A DNA stretch of 64,000 bases from Flavobacteriaceae bacterium (GCA_002746415.1 NVXD01000015.1:62001-126000), one strand, 5' to 3'. Positions 45,201 to 53,533 are shown, numbered from the stretch's first letter. The notes: generated from the letters alone by a model not told the origin. Numbers and translations are program-made.

Positions 45201-45376
45201 AATATCCTATATTTCATTTCATTGACGGCCTTATTGGTAAATGTAATGGCCAAGATATATTGATAGGCCCAATTGTTTTTTGAAGCAAGAACAATTTTTA
45301 GGTATTCCTTTACAAGCGTGTAGGTTTTGCCAGAACCAGCAGAAGCATTATAAATTTTATATGAAACCTCTTGCAC
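42251..45376 (-). CDS. AddA-like UvrD helicase-nuclease
   Basis: The 1041 residues hold a complete superfamily 1 helicase: Walker A ASAGSGKT at 11-18, FIDEFQDTSQMQW (Walker B), LVGDAKQAIYRWRGG, MSIHKSKGLEFPFVIYPF and VLTRAVKGL. At the C-terminus a PD-(D/E)XK nuclease shows RPDRVVI and IIDYKTGK. This is the catalytic partner expected for the AddB-like protein. The length is somewhat below that of Bacillus AddA. A role in double-strand break repair follows from the family. Confidence 0.9.
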   Translation of the reverse strand: MQEVSYKIYNASAGSGKTYTLVKEYLKIVLASKNNWAYQYILAITFTNKAVNEMKYRILDSLFEFSKITDFDNSPPLFNDLFHDLKITPADLQKKSKKVLKEILHNYAFFDISTIDKFTHRLIRTFAKDLKLPQNFEVVMDTDLLLGEAVDKLISKAGTDKELTQVLIDFTLEKIDDDKSWDVSFDLNKIGKLLFDETHAGQLDKLKDKSIVDFMRLRKTIKLRIKKIQQVCMAHAKATLQLIGENNLEIEDFTRKTLPNHFIKITEQIFEPNKLYNNKLEENLIDGNIYNKTLDAGKKSIIDLLLPQLLQTYLQIKKENAEWALLKNAYNNIVPLTVLNAINKEIKEIEEEKNQIHISAFNTIISKEIKNQPAPFIYERLGEKYRHYFIDEFQDTSQMQWENLIPLISNALEGENLKGEKGSLFLVGDAKQAIYRWRGGKAEQFLNLISLNNNPFVVTPHTQNLPTNYRSHSEIITFNNEFFTHTSSFLNNPAFSTLFYEGNKQETTTKKNGYVQLTFIKNENGENEDVVYCEEILHTIHTIIGKKYAHKDICILVRENRKGILLADYLIQNNVPIISTDSLLLISSGQVGFLITLLKYCLNPENIDNAYSLLYYLALENNDQHRFIHQYLENIDVLLEQSYNFNLEHLKQMSVYDGLEYAIKQFSLIDGSNAHITYLLDIVLEVEQREGTGIHTFLSYWEKKGEKLSVPAPENSNAVQIMSIHKSKGLEFPFVIYPFANSHIYKEKDKKLWVPLQKEPLDGFHDLLLNKKQEMENYNPISKKLYLEEQSKLELDAFNVLYVVLTRAVKGLFIITKNDLTPKGAHKMAYYSGLFIDYLKQKEIWQTDLCNYSFGLLEDARGSQKSESEEQCILYQYSNKERPSFSILTTSGVLWETERELAISKGNIIHHIMSLIKTSADVEKAIMVLMRNGDVTENDKATLKNKVHQIIRHPLLCQYYSGGIDVKNECDIITDQGEILRPDRVVIINNKATIIDYKTGKKNPVYKQQLHNYADALRMMGYDIEDKIIVYINDVILPEFF

Positions 45377-45430
45377 TCGTTTTTATTTGCAAATTAAGCA
45401 ATCTTATATAGATCTATATGGATTAATGAA

Positions 45431-45459
45431 TTGAATTTGTGCATAAAACCGTAATTTTG
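45431..45459 (+). promoter_or_regulatory. Promoter of the superoxide dismutase gene
   Basis: TTG (45431-45433), 18 bases, then TAATTTTG (45452-45459) fits the Bacteroidota promoter. The start codon is 37 bases downstream of the -7 box. Confidence 0.6.
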
Positions 45460-45495
45460 ATAATACAGTATTAATTAATCTAAAACACAATAATT

Positions 45496-46104
45496 ATGTC
45501 TTTTGAATTACCAAAATTACCATATGCGTACGATGCATTGGAACCACATATTGATGCCAGGACTATGGAAATTCATCATTCTAAACATCATAATGGGTAT
45601 ACTACGAAACTAAATGGAGCTATAGAAGGGACGAATTTGGAGCATAAATCTATTAGCGATATTCTAACCACTTTGGATTTGTCTAACGGAGCTGTTCGTA
45701 ATAATGGCGGCGGATTCTACAATCATTCTCTGTTTTGGGAAGTAATGTCTCCTGATGGAGGGGGAATTCCTTCTGGAGAACTTGCTGATGCCATCAACGA
45801 TGCTTATGGCACCTTTGATGCCTTTAAAGAAGCATTTTCTAATGCAGCGGCCACTAGGTTTGGTTCTGGATGGGCTTGGCTATGTGTGCATAAAGGAGGC
45901 AAGGTTGAAGTTTGTTCCACACCAAATCAAGATAACCCCATTATGCCTGGAATTGGCTGTGGAGGATTTCCAATTTTAGGACTGGATGTATGGGAGCATG
46001 CCTACTACTTAAATTATCAGAATAGAAGACCAGATTATATCAATGCATTTTTTAATGTGGTAAACTGGAATAAGGTAGCTGAACTATATACAGCTAATAA
46101 ATAA
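45496..46104 (+). CDS. sodA: Superoxide dismutase, Mn type by sequence
   Basis: The 202 residues are a full iron/manganese superoxide dismutase, cytoplasmic (no signal peptide). Metal ligands are in [17 protein letters not shown] and [12 protein letters not shown]. The metal-selecting places read Gly (NGGGFYNHS) and Gln (PNQDNPIM), as in manganese enzymes; iron enzymes usually have Ala-Gln and Gly at these places. Cambialistic use of both metals cannot be excluded. It has its own promoter and terminator. Confidence 0.93.
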   Translation: MSFELPKLPYAYDALEPHIDARTMEIHHSKHHNGYTTKLNGAIEGTNLEHKSISDILTTLDLSNGAVRNNGGGFYNHSLFWEVMSPDGGGIPSGELADAINDAYGTFDAFKEAFSNAAATRFGSGWAWLCVHKGGKVEVCSTPNQDNPIMPGIGCGGFPILGLDVWEHAYYLNYQNRRPDYINAFFNVVNWNKVAELYTANK

Positions 46105-46152
46105 AAAGAATCCTTTAATGATATGGCATATATTAAAGGAATAGATGCAATT

Positions 46153-46187
46153 AAAAAACCGCCCTTTAGACAAAGGGCGGTTTTTTT
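46153..46187. terminator. Terminator after sod, bidirectional
   Basis: AAAAAACCGCCCTTT and AAAGGGCGGTTTTTTT pair around AGAC. It ends the sod transcript on the plus strand and can also close the small-RNA cluster read on the minus strand. Confidence 0.85.
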
Positions 46188-46203
46188 GTGATTTAAGAAA
46201 TAG

Positions 46204-46273
46204 AAAAGGGTGGAGAAGTCTCCACCCTTTTCGTCCCAAATCTTACCATAAACTTAACCTACTTATGCTATGG
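46204..46273 (-). ncRNA. Candidate small RNA, copy 1
   Basis: Minus-strand core from CCATAGCATAAGTAGG (5' end 46273) to TAAGATTTGGG, then hairpin GGGTGGAG-ACTT-CTCCACCC and TTTT. In this copy CCATA and TATGG (around the GGTTAAGTT part) can pair. It shares the core with copies 2 and 3 but its hairpin is one G-C pair longer and it has TTTATGG in place of TTCATGG. About 70 nucleotides. Confidence 0.5.
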
Positions 46274-46407
46274 CAGGACTAAATTACTGGTATTGTGAGA
46301 AATAACAAAGAATTTTTGTGCTTTTTAATTTTTTATTATTGACAATTCAAATAATTCAAGCTGTCAATAGCAAGAAAAACCTTACTAAGATATTGATTTT
46401 CAGCAAT

Positions 46408-46477
46408 AAAAAAGGCGGACGTTAGTCCACCTTTTTTCCCCAAATCTTACCATGAACTTAACCTACTTATGCTATGG
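46408..46477 (-). ncRNA. Candidate small RNA, copy 2
   Basis: The same core (5' end 46477) is followed on the minus strand by GGTGGAC-TAAC-GTCCGCC and TTTTTT. The stem holds a G-U wobble on the minus strand that would be an A-C mismatch on the plus strand, which supports the minus strand as the transcribed one. TATATTTG, a -7-like box, ends six bases before the core (46490-46483). Confidence 0.55.
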
Positions 46478-46614
46478 TTCCACAAATATATAACAGGGAT
46501 TAAAATGTTTAAAAAATTTTGGATGAATGCCCTTATAATTGGTTGAAATACCTATTGTCCTTAATTGCATTGTAAAAGTAGTGGAAAAGACCTACACAAA
46601 AGTTTGTGTCAAAT

Positions 46615-46685
46615 AAAAAAGGTGGAGAAGTCTCCACCTTTTTTGCCCCAAATCTTACCATGAACTTAACCTACTTATGCTATGG
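46615..46685 (-). ncRNA. Candidate small RNA, copy 3
   Basis: Core 5' end 46685, identical to copy 2 through about 40 bases, then GGTGGAG-ACTT-CTCCACC and TTTTTT on the minus strand. TAGTTTTG (46693-46686) directly precedes the core and matches the -7 box pattern, but no TTG is found at a proper distance. It is the copy nearest the purF 3' end. Confidence 0.55.
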
Positions 46686-46749
46686 CAAAACTAAAATAGT
46701 TGCCTTGAGTAGATACCTGACCAAAAATCTGATGAAATACACGAATTAC

Positions 46750-46781
46750 CGATGAAATGCACAAAAAGAAGTATTTCATCG
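46750..46781. terminator. Hairpin after purF
   Basis: CGATGAAAT and ATTTCATCG form a perfect 9-base stem with a 14-base loop, ten bases past the purF stop. It has no T-run, so it may be an end-protecting hairpin, or not a terminator at all. Confidence 0.35.
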
Positions 46782-46790
46782 ATATTTATG

Positions 46791-48689
46791 TCAGTAAGCT
46801 CTTTCATTTTTTCCTTCATAGAAATTAATGAAAGCTCTATTGACTACTTTATTTCCACCTGGGGTAGGGTAATTTCCAGTGAAATACCAGTCGCCTAAAT
46901 TTTTCGGACATGCTATATGCAGGTTCTCAATTGTTTGATAGATAATTTCTACCTCTGCATTCATTCCTTTAGGACTTAATAACACCCCTGTTTTTTGAGA
47001 TATTTGATTTGCTGTAAATGGAGTATAGAACTCTTTTACATAGTTCACAACATCTTTATCCTTAGAGTTCACCTGTGCTAAACATTTTTTATAGATGGCT
47101 TCTACAATGTGCATAGTATTGGCATCCTCATGCAATGCCAATGCAGCCCTAAAAGCAATGAAATCCTCTAATTTGGCCATATCAATACCATAACAATCTG
47201 GATAGCGTATTTGTGGTGCGGAGGAAACTACAATGATTTTCTTGGGCGATAACCTATCTAATATTCTTAAGATACTTTTTTTAAGAGTTGTGCCGCGAAC
47301 AATACTATCATCAATAATAACAAGGTTGTCATCCTTTTTCACAGAGCCATATGATATATCATATATATGGGCTACTAAATCATCCCGACTACTGTCTTGG
47401 GTAATGAAAGTTCTCAATTTGGCATCTTTAATGGCTACTTTTTCTATTCTAGGCCGAACATCCAAAATTTTATGCAATTCTTCTTGGGTAATATTTGACC
47501 CAATAGATAAGATTTGCTCTTCCTTTTTCTTATTTAAATAATCTTGGGCTTCTTTTACCATGCCAAAGAAAGAAGTTTCAGCAGTATTGGGTATAAAGGA
47601 AAAAACAGTGTTTTTTAAATCACTCTTAATAGATGTTAGAATTTGAGGGAAAATTAATTTTCCTAGCGTTTTTCTTTCTTGATAGATTTCTTTATCACTT
47701 CCCCGTGAAAAATAAATACGTTCAAAAGAACAAGCTTTACGTTCTGTTGGGGTTAATATTTGTTTAATGTAAACACCAGCATTTTTTTTAACAACAATGG
47801 CATGACCTGGATCAAGCTCCTTAATATCTTCAAATTGTACATTGAAAACAGTTTGTATAGCAGGTCTTTCTGATGCCACAACAACAACCTCGTCATCCTG
47901 GTAATAATAAGCAGGCCTTATTCCTGCAGGATCACGAAGCACAAAAGCATCACCATGACCCAATAATCCTGCCATGGTATATCCACCATCCCAGTTTTTG
48001 GAAGCTTTTTTTAAGATTTTGGAAAGCTTTAATCTTTCCGCTATTAAAGGAGAAGCATCCTTTTTGCTAACCCCTTCTTTTTTAATTTCTTTGTATAACT
48101 TGGCTACGGCATCATCTAAAAAATGACCTATTTTTTCCATTATGGTCACTGTATCAGCCTTTTCCTTTGGATGTTGCCCTAATTGTATAAGGTTGTCAAA
48201 AAGTTCATTAACATTAGTCATGTTAAAATTCCCAGCCAAAATAAGATTACGATGCATCCAGTTGTTCTGCCTAAGGAAAGGATGAACACTTTCTATGCTG
48301 TTTTTACCAAAGGTGCCATAACGCACATGTCCCAGTAAAACCTCACCAATATATGGAATGTTCTTTTTTTGCAGTGCAACATTGTTTTCATATTCCGGGT
48401 GTTCTAGAAAAGCCTTGTTTATTCTTTCGTTTATTTGCTCAAAAATATCCTGTATGGGTTGCTGGGCTATAGAACGCACCCTGCTCATATACCTTTCCCC
48501 AGCTTCCATGTCCAATTTAATGCTTGCAAAACCAGCACCATCTTGACCACGATTGTGCTGTTTTTCCATCATTAGGTACATTTTGTTTACACCATAGAAA
48601 GGCGTACCGTACTTTTTTTGATAGTATTCTAACGGTTTTAATAAACGTATGAAGGAAATTCCACACTCATGCTTAATGGCATCACTCAT
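46791..48689 (-). CDS. purF: Amidophosphoribosyltransferase
   Basis: PurF makes 5-phosphoribosylamine from PRPP and glutamine, the first step of purine synthesis. The 632 residues start MSDAIKHECGISF; Cys9 is the expected glutaminase nucleophile after removal of a short propeptide. RGQDGAGFAS and GHVRYGTFG mark the glutaminase domain, and DNLVIIDDSIVRGTT (about 460) binds PRPP. It is over 100 residues longer than the Escherichia coli enzyme, mainly through insertions between the domains and a longer C-terminus, a form usual in Bacteroidota. The three candidate small RNAs lie downstream. Confidence 0.94.
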   Translation of the reverse strand: MSDAIKHECGISFIRLLKPLEYYQKKYGTPFYGVNKMYLMMEKQHNRGQDGAGFASIKLDMEAGERYMSRVRSIAQQPIQDIFEQINERINKAFLEHPEYENNVALQKKNIPYIGEVLLGHVRYGTFGKNSIESVHPFLRQNNWMHRNLILAGNFNMTNVNELFDNLIQLGQHPKEKADTVTIMEKIGHFLDDAVAKLYKEIKKEGVSKKDASPLIAERLKLSKILKKASKNWDGGYTMAGLLGHGDAFVLRDPAGIRPAYYYQDDEVVVVASERPAIQTVFNVQFEDIKELDPGHAIVVKKNAGVYIKQILTPTERKACSFERIYFSRGSDKEIYQERKTLGKLIFPQILTSIKSDLKNTVFSFIPNTAETSFFGMVKEAQDYLNKKKEEQILSIGSNITQEELHKILDVRPRIEKVAIKDAKLRTFITQDSSRDDLVAHIYDISYGSVKKDDNLVIIDDSIVRGTTLKKSILRILDRLSPKKIIVVSSAPQIRYPDCYGIDMAKLEDFIAFRAALALHEDANTMHIVEAIYKKCLAQVNSKDKDVVNYVKEFYTPFTANQISQKTGVLLSPKGMNAEVEIIYQTIENLHIACPKNLGDWYFTGNYPTPGGNKVVNRAFINFYEGKNERAY

Positions 48690-48703
48690 TACTTATATAA
48701 ATT

Positions 48704-48727
48704 AAAAAAGCCCTGAATTTTCAGGGC
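48704..48727 (-). terminator. Terminator of the PfkB gene
   Basis: On the minus strand GCCCTGA-AAAT-TCAGGGC is followed by TTTTTT. It sits six bases past the kinase stop codon and just upstream of purF. Confidence 0.85.
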
Positions 48728-48732
48728 GTATG

Positions 48733-49659
48733 TTATTCTAGTTCAATATCAAACTGTGTCAATTCCTTAAATTGAAGCAGTCTTTGTTTTATTTCCTTTG
48801 AGCCTAAACTCTCTAGGCGTTCTGTGCCAAAACGTTCTACACAAAACGACGCTAGATTAGAACCATGTATTATGGCATTCTTTAAGTTATTAAAAGAAAT
48901 GTTTTCTGTTTCTGCCAAATACCCAACAAAACCTCCAGCAAATGTATCTCCTGCACCAGTTGGGTCAAAAACCTCTTCTAGAGGAAGGGCAGGTGCAAAG
49001 AATATATTGTCTTTATGAAACAACAATGCCCCATGCTCTCCTTTTTTAATAACGACATATTTAGGGCCCATTTTTTGAATTTTAGCAGCAGCTTTCACCA
49101 ATGAATATTCATTGGTCAATTGTCTGGCTTCTTCATCGTTTATGGTAATGACATCTATATACTTTATAACATGTAATAACTCTTCCAAAGCATTGTCCAT
49201 CCAATAGTTCATAGTGTCAAGAACAATCAACTTGGGTTTTGTTTCCATTTGTTCAATAACACTCATCTGAGTACTTGGATGCAGGTTCCCTAACATGACC
49301 ACATCAGCATCTTTATAATTATTGGGAACAACAGGCTTAAAATCTGCAAGAACATTTAGTTCAGTTACTAAGGTATCTCTTGTGTTTAGATCATTATGGT
49401 ATTTACCGCTCCAAAAGAAAGTTTTTCCATTTTCTACAATTTCAAGGGAGGAAATATCTATGTTTTTACTAATGAGCAAGTCTAAATATTCTTGAGGGAA
49501 ATCATCCCCCACAACAGATACTATGGCAGAATCCACATTAAATTGGGAAGCAGCAAGACCAATAAATGTTGCAGCTCCGCCTAAAATTTTATCTGTTTTT
49601 CCGAAAGGAGTTTCAATGGCATCAAAGGCCAAGGTACCCACAATCAAAAGCTTTCCCAT
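48733..49659 (-). CDS. PfkB-family sugar/nucleoside kinase
   Basis: The 308 residues show the family start (LLIVGTLAFDAIETPFG with GGAATFIGLAASQF) and the catalytic DPTGAGDTFAGGF at about 232. The substrate may be a nucleoside or ribose-like sugar; members of this kind are often annotated as ribokinase-like or adenosine-kinase-like, and the sequence does not settle it. It is upstream of purF on the same strand but has its own terminator. Confidence 0.88.
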   Translation of the reverse strand: MGKLLIVGTLAFDAIETPFGKTDKILGGAATFIGLAASQFNVDSAIVSVVGDDFPQEYLDLLISKNIDISSLEIVENGKTFFWSGKYHNDLNTRDTLVTELNVLADFKPVVPNNYKDADVVMLGNLHPSTQMSVIEQMETKPKLIVLDTMNYWMDNALEELLHVIKYIDVITINDEEARQLTNEYSLVKAAAKIQKMGPKYVVIKKGEHGALLFHKDNIFFAPALPLEEVFDPTGAGDTFAGGFVGYLAETENISFNNLKNAIIHGSNLASFCVERFGTERLESLGSKEIKQRLLQFKELTQFDIELE

Positions 49660-49677
49660 GAAATAATAATTTTGCTA

Positions 49678-49710
49678 CAAATATACGTCATTGAAAAGGC
49701 AATATTCAAA
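49678..49710 (-). promoter_or_regulatory. Promoter of the PfkB gene
   Basis: On the minus strand TTTG (49710-49707), 21 bases, then TATATTTG (49685-49678). The start codon follows 18 bases later. Fits the Bacteroidota promoter with a slightly long spacer. Confidence 0.5.
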
Positions 49711-49828
49711 TTCAAAAAAGGATTTATTTTCACTTCTTAAACTTCGGGAGGTATTATGTCCTAATGTCTCCAAAATGCAACTAAAAATTAATTTAGTGCA
49801 GTAATGTTTGGTGAAATTGTGTTTAGGT

Positions 49829-50464
49829 TTACTTGCGCCCAAAATCAGCGGGAATTTCTCCCCAAGCCTTTGTTTCCCATTTCACAATTGTTGTTTTATA
49901 AGAATTTGTTTTTAACCAATCAATTGCTCGGCGTATCAATACAAAAACAGCTTTATTCTTTGAGTTTTCTTTTAATTTAGTGTTGCAGTTTTTTTTGCGA
50001 ATCCAACTCATAGCTGTTCTAGAATCCGTATAGAGAATTCTATTACTATTTTGTTTTTTTAAGAACGCCAATCCATGGACTAAGGCTAAAAATTCACCAA
50101 TATTATTGGTGCCTTGCTCAAAAGGTCCTTGCTTAAATAATTCTTTTTTGGTTTTGGTATCTACTCCCCTATACTCCATGATTCCTGGATTTCCGCTAGA
50201 TGCGGCATCAACTGAAATAGAATTATAGTTTGGTTTTCCAATCTTGAGAAGTTCTTCTTTAGAAAGTGTGGGCTTGGAAGTTTTCTTACCCTTATAATCG
50301 TCATAGATGCCATTATACGCTTTTTTAGCATCAGCAAATGACATAAAGGACTTGTATTGGGCTCCTTTATAACCAGTAATTGCTTTTTTGCAGTCACTCC
50401 ACTTGGCATACACTCCCGGGCGATTGCCTTTCCATACGGTATAGAACTTTTCTTTTTTAGACAT
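49829..50464 (-). CDS. Ribonuclease H with viroplasmin N-domain
   Basis: The 211 residues have an N-terminal caulimovirus-viroplasmin-like RNA/DNA hybrid-binding domain (about 1-55, FYTVWKGNRPGVYAKWSDCKK) and an RNase H1 domain (about 75-211) with Asp in SVDAASSGNPG, Glu in NIGEFLALVHGL and Asp in YTDSRTAM. It removes RNA from RNA-DNA hybrids. The fusion is usual in Flavobacteriaceae. It overlaps purN by one base. Confidence 0.9.
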   Translation of the reverse strand: MSKKEKFYTVWKGNRPGVYAKWSDCKKAITGYKGAQYKSFMSFADAKKAYNGIYDDYKGKKTSKPTLSKEELLKIGKPNYNSISVDAASSGNPGIMEYRGVDTKTKKELFKQGPFEQGTNNIGEFLALVHGLAFLKKQNSNRILYTDSRTAMSWIRKKNCNTKLKENSKNKAVFVLIRRAIDWLKTNSYKTTIVKWETKAWGEIPADFGRK

Positions 50465-51033
50465 TAGGAGTCAGTCAACAATTGATCAATTATTAATGGG
50501 AAATATTTGTATTCTAATTCATGAATCTTTTTGGCAATAGTCTCTGGGCTATCTGCTGGTTCTATTTTTGTTTTTGCTTGATGAATTATGGCGCCTTCAT
50601 CATAATTTTCATTCACATAGTGTATTGTAATCCCTGTTTCTTGGTCTTTACTTTCTTTTACGGCCCTATGAACGTTCATTCCATACATTCCTTTGCCCCC
50701 ATATTTTGGTAATAGTGCAGGGTGGATATTTATTATTTTGTTAGGAAAGTTTTTTACCAAGTTAGTGGGTATTTTCCATAGAAAACCTGCAAGTACAATC
50801 AAGTCTGGTTCAAGAGATTTAAGAACTTCAAGAATGCAATCTGTTGAATAGAATGCCGTTCTGTTGAAACATAATGAACTGATACCAAGCCTGTTGCACC
50901 TATCCAATACTTTAGCATCCCTTTTGTTAGTTAGAACAGTGGTAACAGTAACGTTGGCATTATTTTGAAAGTAATGTATGATGTTTTCAACATTAGAACC
51001 AGAGCCAGAAGCAAAAAGAACAATACGTTTCAT
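50464..51033 (-). CDS. purN: Phosphoribosylglycinamide formyltransferase
   Basis: PurN transfers a formyl group from 10-formyltetrahydrofolate to GAR in purine synthesis. The 189 residues show FASGSGSNVENII, the catalytic Asn-His region NIHPALLPKYGGKGMYG and Asp in NENYDEGAIIHQ. The length is normal. Its stop overlaps the RNase H start codon by one base, so the two are translated in series. Confidence 0.93.
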   Translation of the reverse strand: MKRIVLFASGSGSNVENIIHYFQNNANVTVTTVLTNKRDAKVLDRCNRLGISSLCFNRTAFYSTDCILEVLKSLEPDLIVLAGFLWKIPTNLVKNFPNKIINIHPALLPKYGGKGMYGMNVHRAVKESKDQETGITIHYVNENYDEGAIIHQAKTKIEPADSPETIAKKIHELEYKYFPLIIDQLLTDS

Positions 51034-51152
51034 GCAGTTTATTAGCGTTATCTTAGTAGAAATTTTGGACTAAATTAATACTCTTTAGGGATTTATTTTA
51101 TTAAATTACGATACATTTTATCGACAAATAGTGTAATTAATCCAAAGTTTTT

Positions 51153-51160
51153 TACTTTTG
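51153..51160 (+). promoter_or_regulatory. -7 box upstream of acpP
   Basis: TACTTTTG fits TAnnTTTG, 33 bases before the acpP ATG. No TTG is found at the usual distance, so the -33 part must be weak. Confidence 0.45.
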
Positions 51161-51193
51161 CCAACGATTTAATTTTTTAAAACAAATAATATT

Positions 51194-51427
51194 ATGTCAG
51201 ACATTGCATCAAGAGTTAAAGCTATAATTGTAGACAAGTTGGGAGTTGATGAGAACGAAGTTGTCACAGAAGCTAGCTTTACTAACGACTTAGGAGCAGA
51301 TTCATTGGATACTGTTGAATTGATTATGGAGTTCGAAAAAGAATTTGATATTCAAATACCAGATGATCAAGCAGAGAATATAGCTACTGTAGGTCAAGCT
51401 ATAAATTATATAGAAGAGGCAAAGTAA
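51194..51427 (+). CDS. acpP: Acyl carrier protein
   Basis: The 77-residue acidic protein has the phosphopantetheine-attachment site [17 protein letters not shown] with Ser near residue 37. It carries growing fatty acids in the cytoplasm. It heads the acpP-fabF-rnc group, in the order common in bacteria; a terminator lies between acpP and fabF that may trim the upstream message so that acpP is made in excess. Confidence 0.96.
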   Translation: MSDIASRVKAIIVDKLGVDENEVVTEASFTNDLGADSLDTVELIMEFEKEFDIQIPDDQAENIATVGQAINYIEEAK

Positions 51428-51455
51428 TTTTATGATATCTTGATAAGATTATAAA

Positions 51456-51496
51456 ATATCCATGCGGTAGCAATGCTGCATGGATATTTTTTTTTA
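51456..51496 (+). terminator. Terminator or attenuator between acpP and fabF
   Basis: ATATCCATGC and GCATGGATAT pair around GGTAGCAATGCT, followed by nine T. Partial read-through would supply fabF and rnc. Confidence 0.85.
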
Positions 51497-51536
51497 ATTT
51501 CACTTTTGACTTAGGTATTAAATAAAATTAAGCTTC

Positions 51537-52787
51537 ATGCAGTTAAAACGAGTTGTGGTTACAGGATTAGGGGCTTTAACACCTATTGGTAACAACGTAG
51601 ATGATTATTGGGAGGCATTAAAGAATGGAAAAAGTGGGTGTGCGCCCATAACATACTTTGATAATGAAAAATTCAAGACCAAGTTTGCTTGTGAACTAAA
51701 GAATTTTGACCCCTTAGACTTTTTTGATAGAAAGGAAGCCCGTAAACTGGATAGGTTTGCGCAGTATGCCCTTGTGTCTTCTGGAGAAGCTATTCTTGAT
51801 TCTAAAATGGATTTGGATACAATTGACAAGTTTCGAGTTGGCGTAATATGGGGTGCTGGTATTGGTGGTTTGGAAACATTTCAAAATGAGGTGCTCAATT
51901 TTGCCGCAGGAGATGGAACCCCAAGATTTAATCCTTTCTTTATTCCAAAGATGATTGCTGATATTGCTCCTGGTAATATATCTATAAAACATGGTTTTAT
52001 GGGACCCAACTATACTACGGTATCTGCGTGTGCCTCCTCGGCAAACGCAATGATAGATGCCTTGAATTATATTCGTTTGGATCATTGTGATATTATAGTG
52101 ACTGGTGGTAGCGAAGCCGCAGTGACCATTGCTGGCATGGGAGGGTTTAATGCTATGCATGCATTGTCCACTAGGAATGAAAGTCCAGAAACGGCATCTA
52201 GACCTTTTGATGCCACTAGAGATGGTTTTGTTCTCGGAGAAGGTGCAGGCTCAATGATATTGGAAGAATATGAACATGCCAAAGCAAGAGGTGCACATAT
52301 ATATGCAGAAGTTGTAGGTGGAGGAATGTCCAGTGATGCATATCACATGACCGCTCCTCATCCAGATGGTATAGGCGTTGTGAGAGTAATGCAAAATTGT
52401 TTGCGTGATGCTGGGCTAAAGCCAGAAGATGTAGATGCTATAAATACACATGGAACCTCTACACCCTTGGGAGATGTTGCAGAATTAAAAGCTATTACAC
52501 AAATTTTTGGAGAACATGCTCCTAACTTAAATATAAATTCAACAAAATCCATGACTGGACATTTGTTGGGTGCTGCTGGAGCTATTGAAGCTATTTCATC
52601 AGTACTTTCTATGAAATATGGTATTGTGCCACCCACAATTAACCATACTACGGTTGATGAAAATATAGACCCTAGACTAAACCTTACGCTGAATACAGCT
52701 CAAAAAAGAGAGGTTAATGTGGCTATGAGTAATACCTTTGGATTTGGAGGTCATAACGCATGTGTTTTGTTTAAAAAAATCAGCTAA
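51537..52787 (+). CDS. fabF: 3-oxoacyl-[acyl-carrier-protein] synthase II
   Basis: FabF extends fatty acyl chains by condensing them with malonyl-ACP. The 416 residues show VVVTGLGALTPIGNN, the catalytic Cys in TVSACASSANA, and the two histidines in THGTSTPLGD and KSMTGHLLGAAG. It starts after a 109-base gap from acpP and ends eight bases before rnc. Confidence 0.96.
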   Translation: MQLKRVVVTGLGALTPIGNNVDDYWEALKNGKSGCAPITYFDNEKFKTKFACELKNFDPLDFFDRKEARKLDRFAQYALVSSGEAILDSKMDLDTIDKFRVGVIWGAGIGGLETFQNEVLNFAAGDGTPRFNPFFIPKMIADIAPGNISIKHGFMGPNYTTVSACASSANAMIDALNYIRLDHCDIIVTGGSEAAVTIAGMGGFNAMHALSTRNESPETASRPFDATRDGFVLGEGAGSMILEEYEHAKARGAHIYAEVVGGGMSSDAYHMTAPHPDGIGVVRVMQNCLRDAGLKPEDVDAINTHGTSTPLGDVAELKAITQIFGEHAPNLNINSTKSMTGHLLGAAGAIEAISSVLSMKYGIVPPTINHTTVDENIDPRLNLTLNTAQKREVNVAMSNTFGFGGHNACVLFKKIS

Positions 52788-52795
52788 ACTTATAT

Positions 52796-53533
52796 ATGAA
52801 TTTCCCACCAAAAATATTTAATTCCCATCCAAAAGAGGACGGGGATTTTTTTTTGGGAGTAACCCGTATTATAGGTTTTAAACCCAAAAATCTTGAGATT
52901 TATAAGAAAGCCTTTTTGCATAGGTCTATCAATAGAAAAGATCAGGAAGGCAATCCCATGAACTATGAGCGTTTGGAGTTTTTAGGGGACTCCATGTTGG
53001 GAACAATCATTTCTAAATACCTGTATAATATGGTTCCAGAAGGAGATGAAGGTTATTTAACTAAGATGCGTTCCAAAATAGTGAGTAGGGAACATTTAAA
53101 TGAATTGGGAAAAGATCTAAACCTTATTGATTATGTAGTGAGTAGAATTCCCAAATCTCATTTTGGCAATAATATTCATGGGAATGTTTTTGAAGCCTTG
53201 GTAGGCGCAATTTACTTGGATAGAGGATACCCCTACTGTGAAAAATTCATCAATAAACGTATAATTGAGCCCTATGTTGACATAGAGCAACTTGAGGGGA
53301 AAGTAATAAGTTATAAAAGCCTTGTTATAGAATGGTGTCAAAAGAAGAAAAAAGATTTTAATTATAATGTGTATGAGGATACAGGTAATGATACGGTAAA
53401 ACATTTTGCCGTAAAACTTTCCATAGAACAGCAAGTTGTTGCTAAAGCCAGAGCCACTTCAAAAAAGAAAGCCGAAGAAAGAGCATCCAAAAGAGCATAT
53501 TATGCCCTGCAAGACCAAATGGATAAACCTTAA
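52796..53533 (+). CDS. rnc: Ribonuclease III
   Basis: RNase III cuts double-stranded RNA during rRNA maturation and RNA decay. The 245 residues hold the signature NYERLEFLGDSMLG (residues 58-71 roughly), the second acidic patch FEALVGAIYLDRG, and a C-terminal double-stranded-RNA-binding domain with ARATSKKKAEERASKRAY. It follows fabF by eight bases. Confidence 0.95.
   Translation: MNFPPKIFNSHPKEDGDFFLGVTRIIGFKPKNLEIYKKAFLHRSINRKDQEGNPMNYERLEFLGDSMLGTIISKYLYNMVPEGDEGYLTKMRSKIVSREHLNELGKDLNLIDYVVSRIPKSHFGNNIHGNVFEALVGAIYLDRGYPYCEKFINKRIIEPYVDIEQLEGKVISYKSLVIEWCQKKKKDFNYNVYEDTGNDTVKHFAVKLSIEQQVVAKARATSKKKAEERASKRAYYALQDQMDKP

Noticed and set aside
46204-46685. Tandem units considered as insertion-sequence ends or plus-strand terminators
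   Set aside because: No transposase or target duplication. On the plus strand the hairpin of copy 2 has an A-C mismatch and the core would follow the terminator, which makes less sense than minus-strand RNAs.
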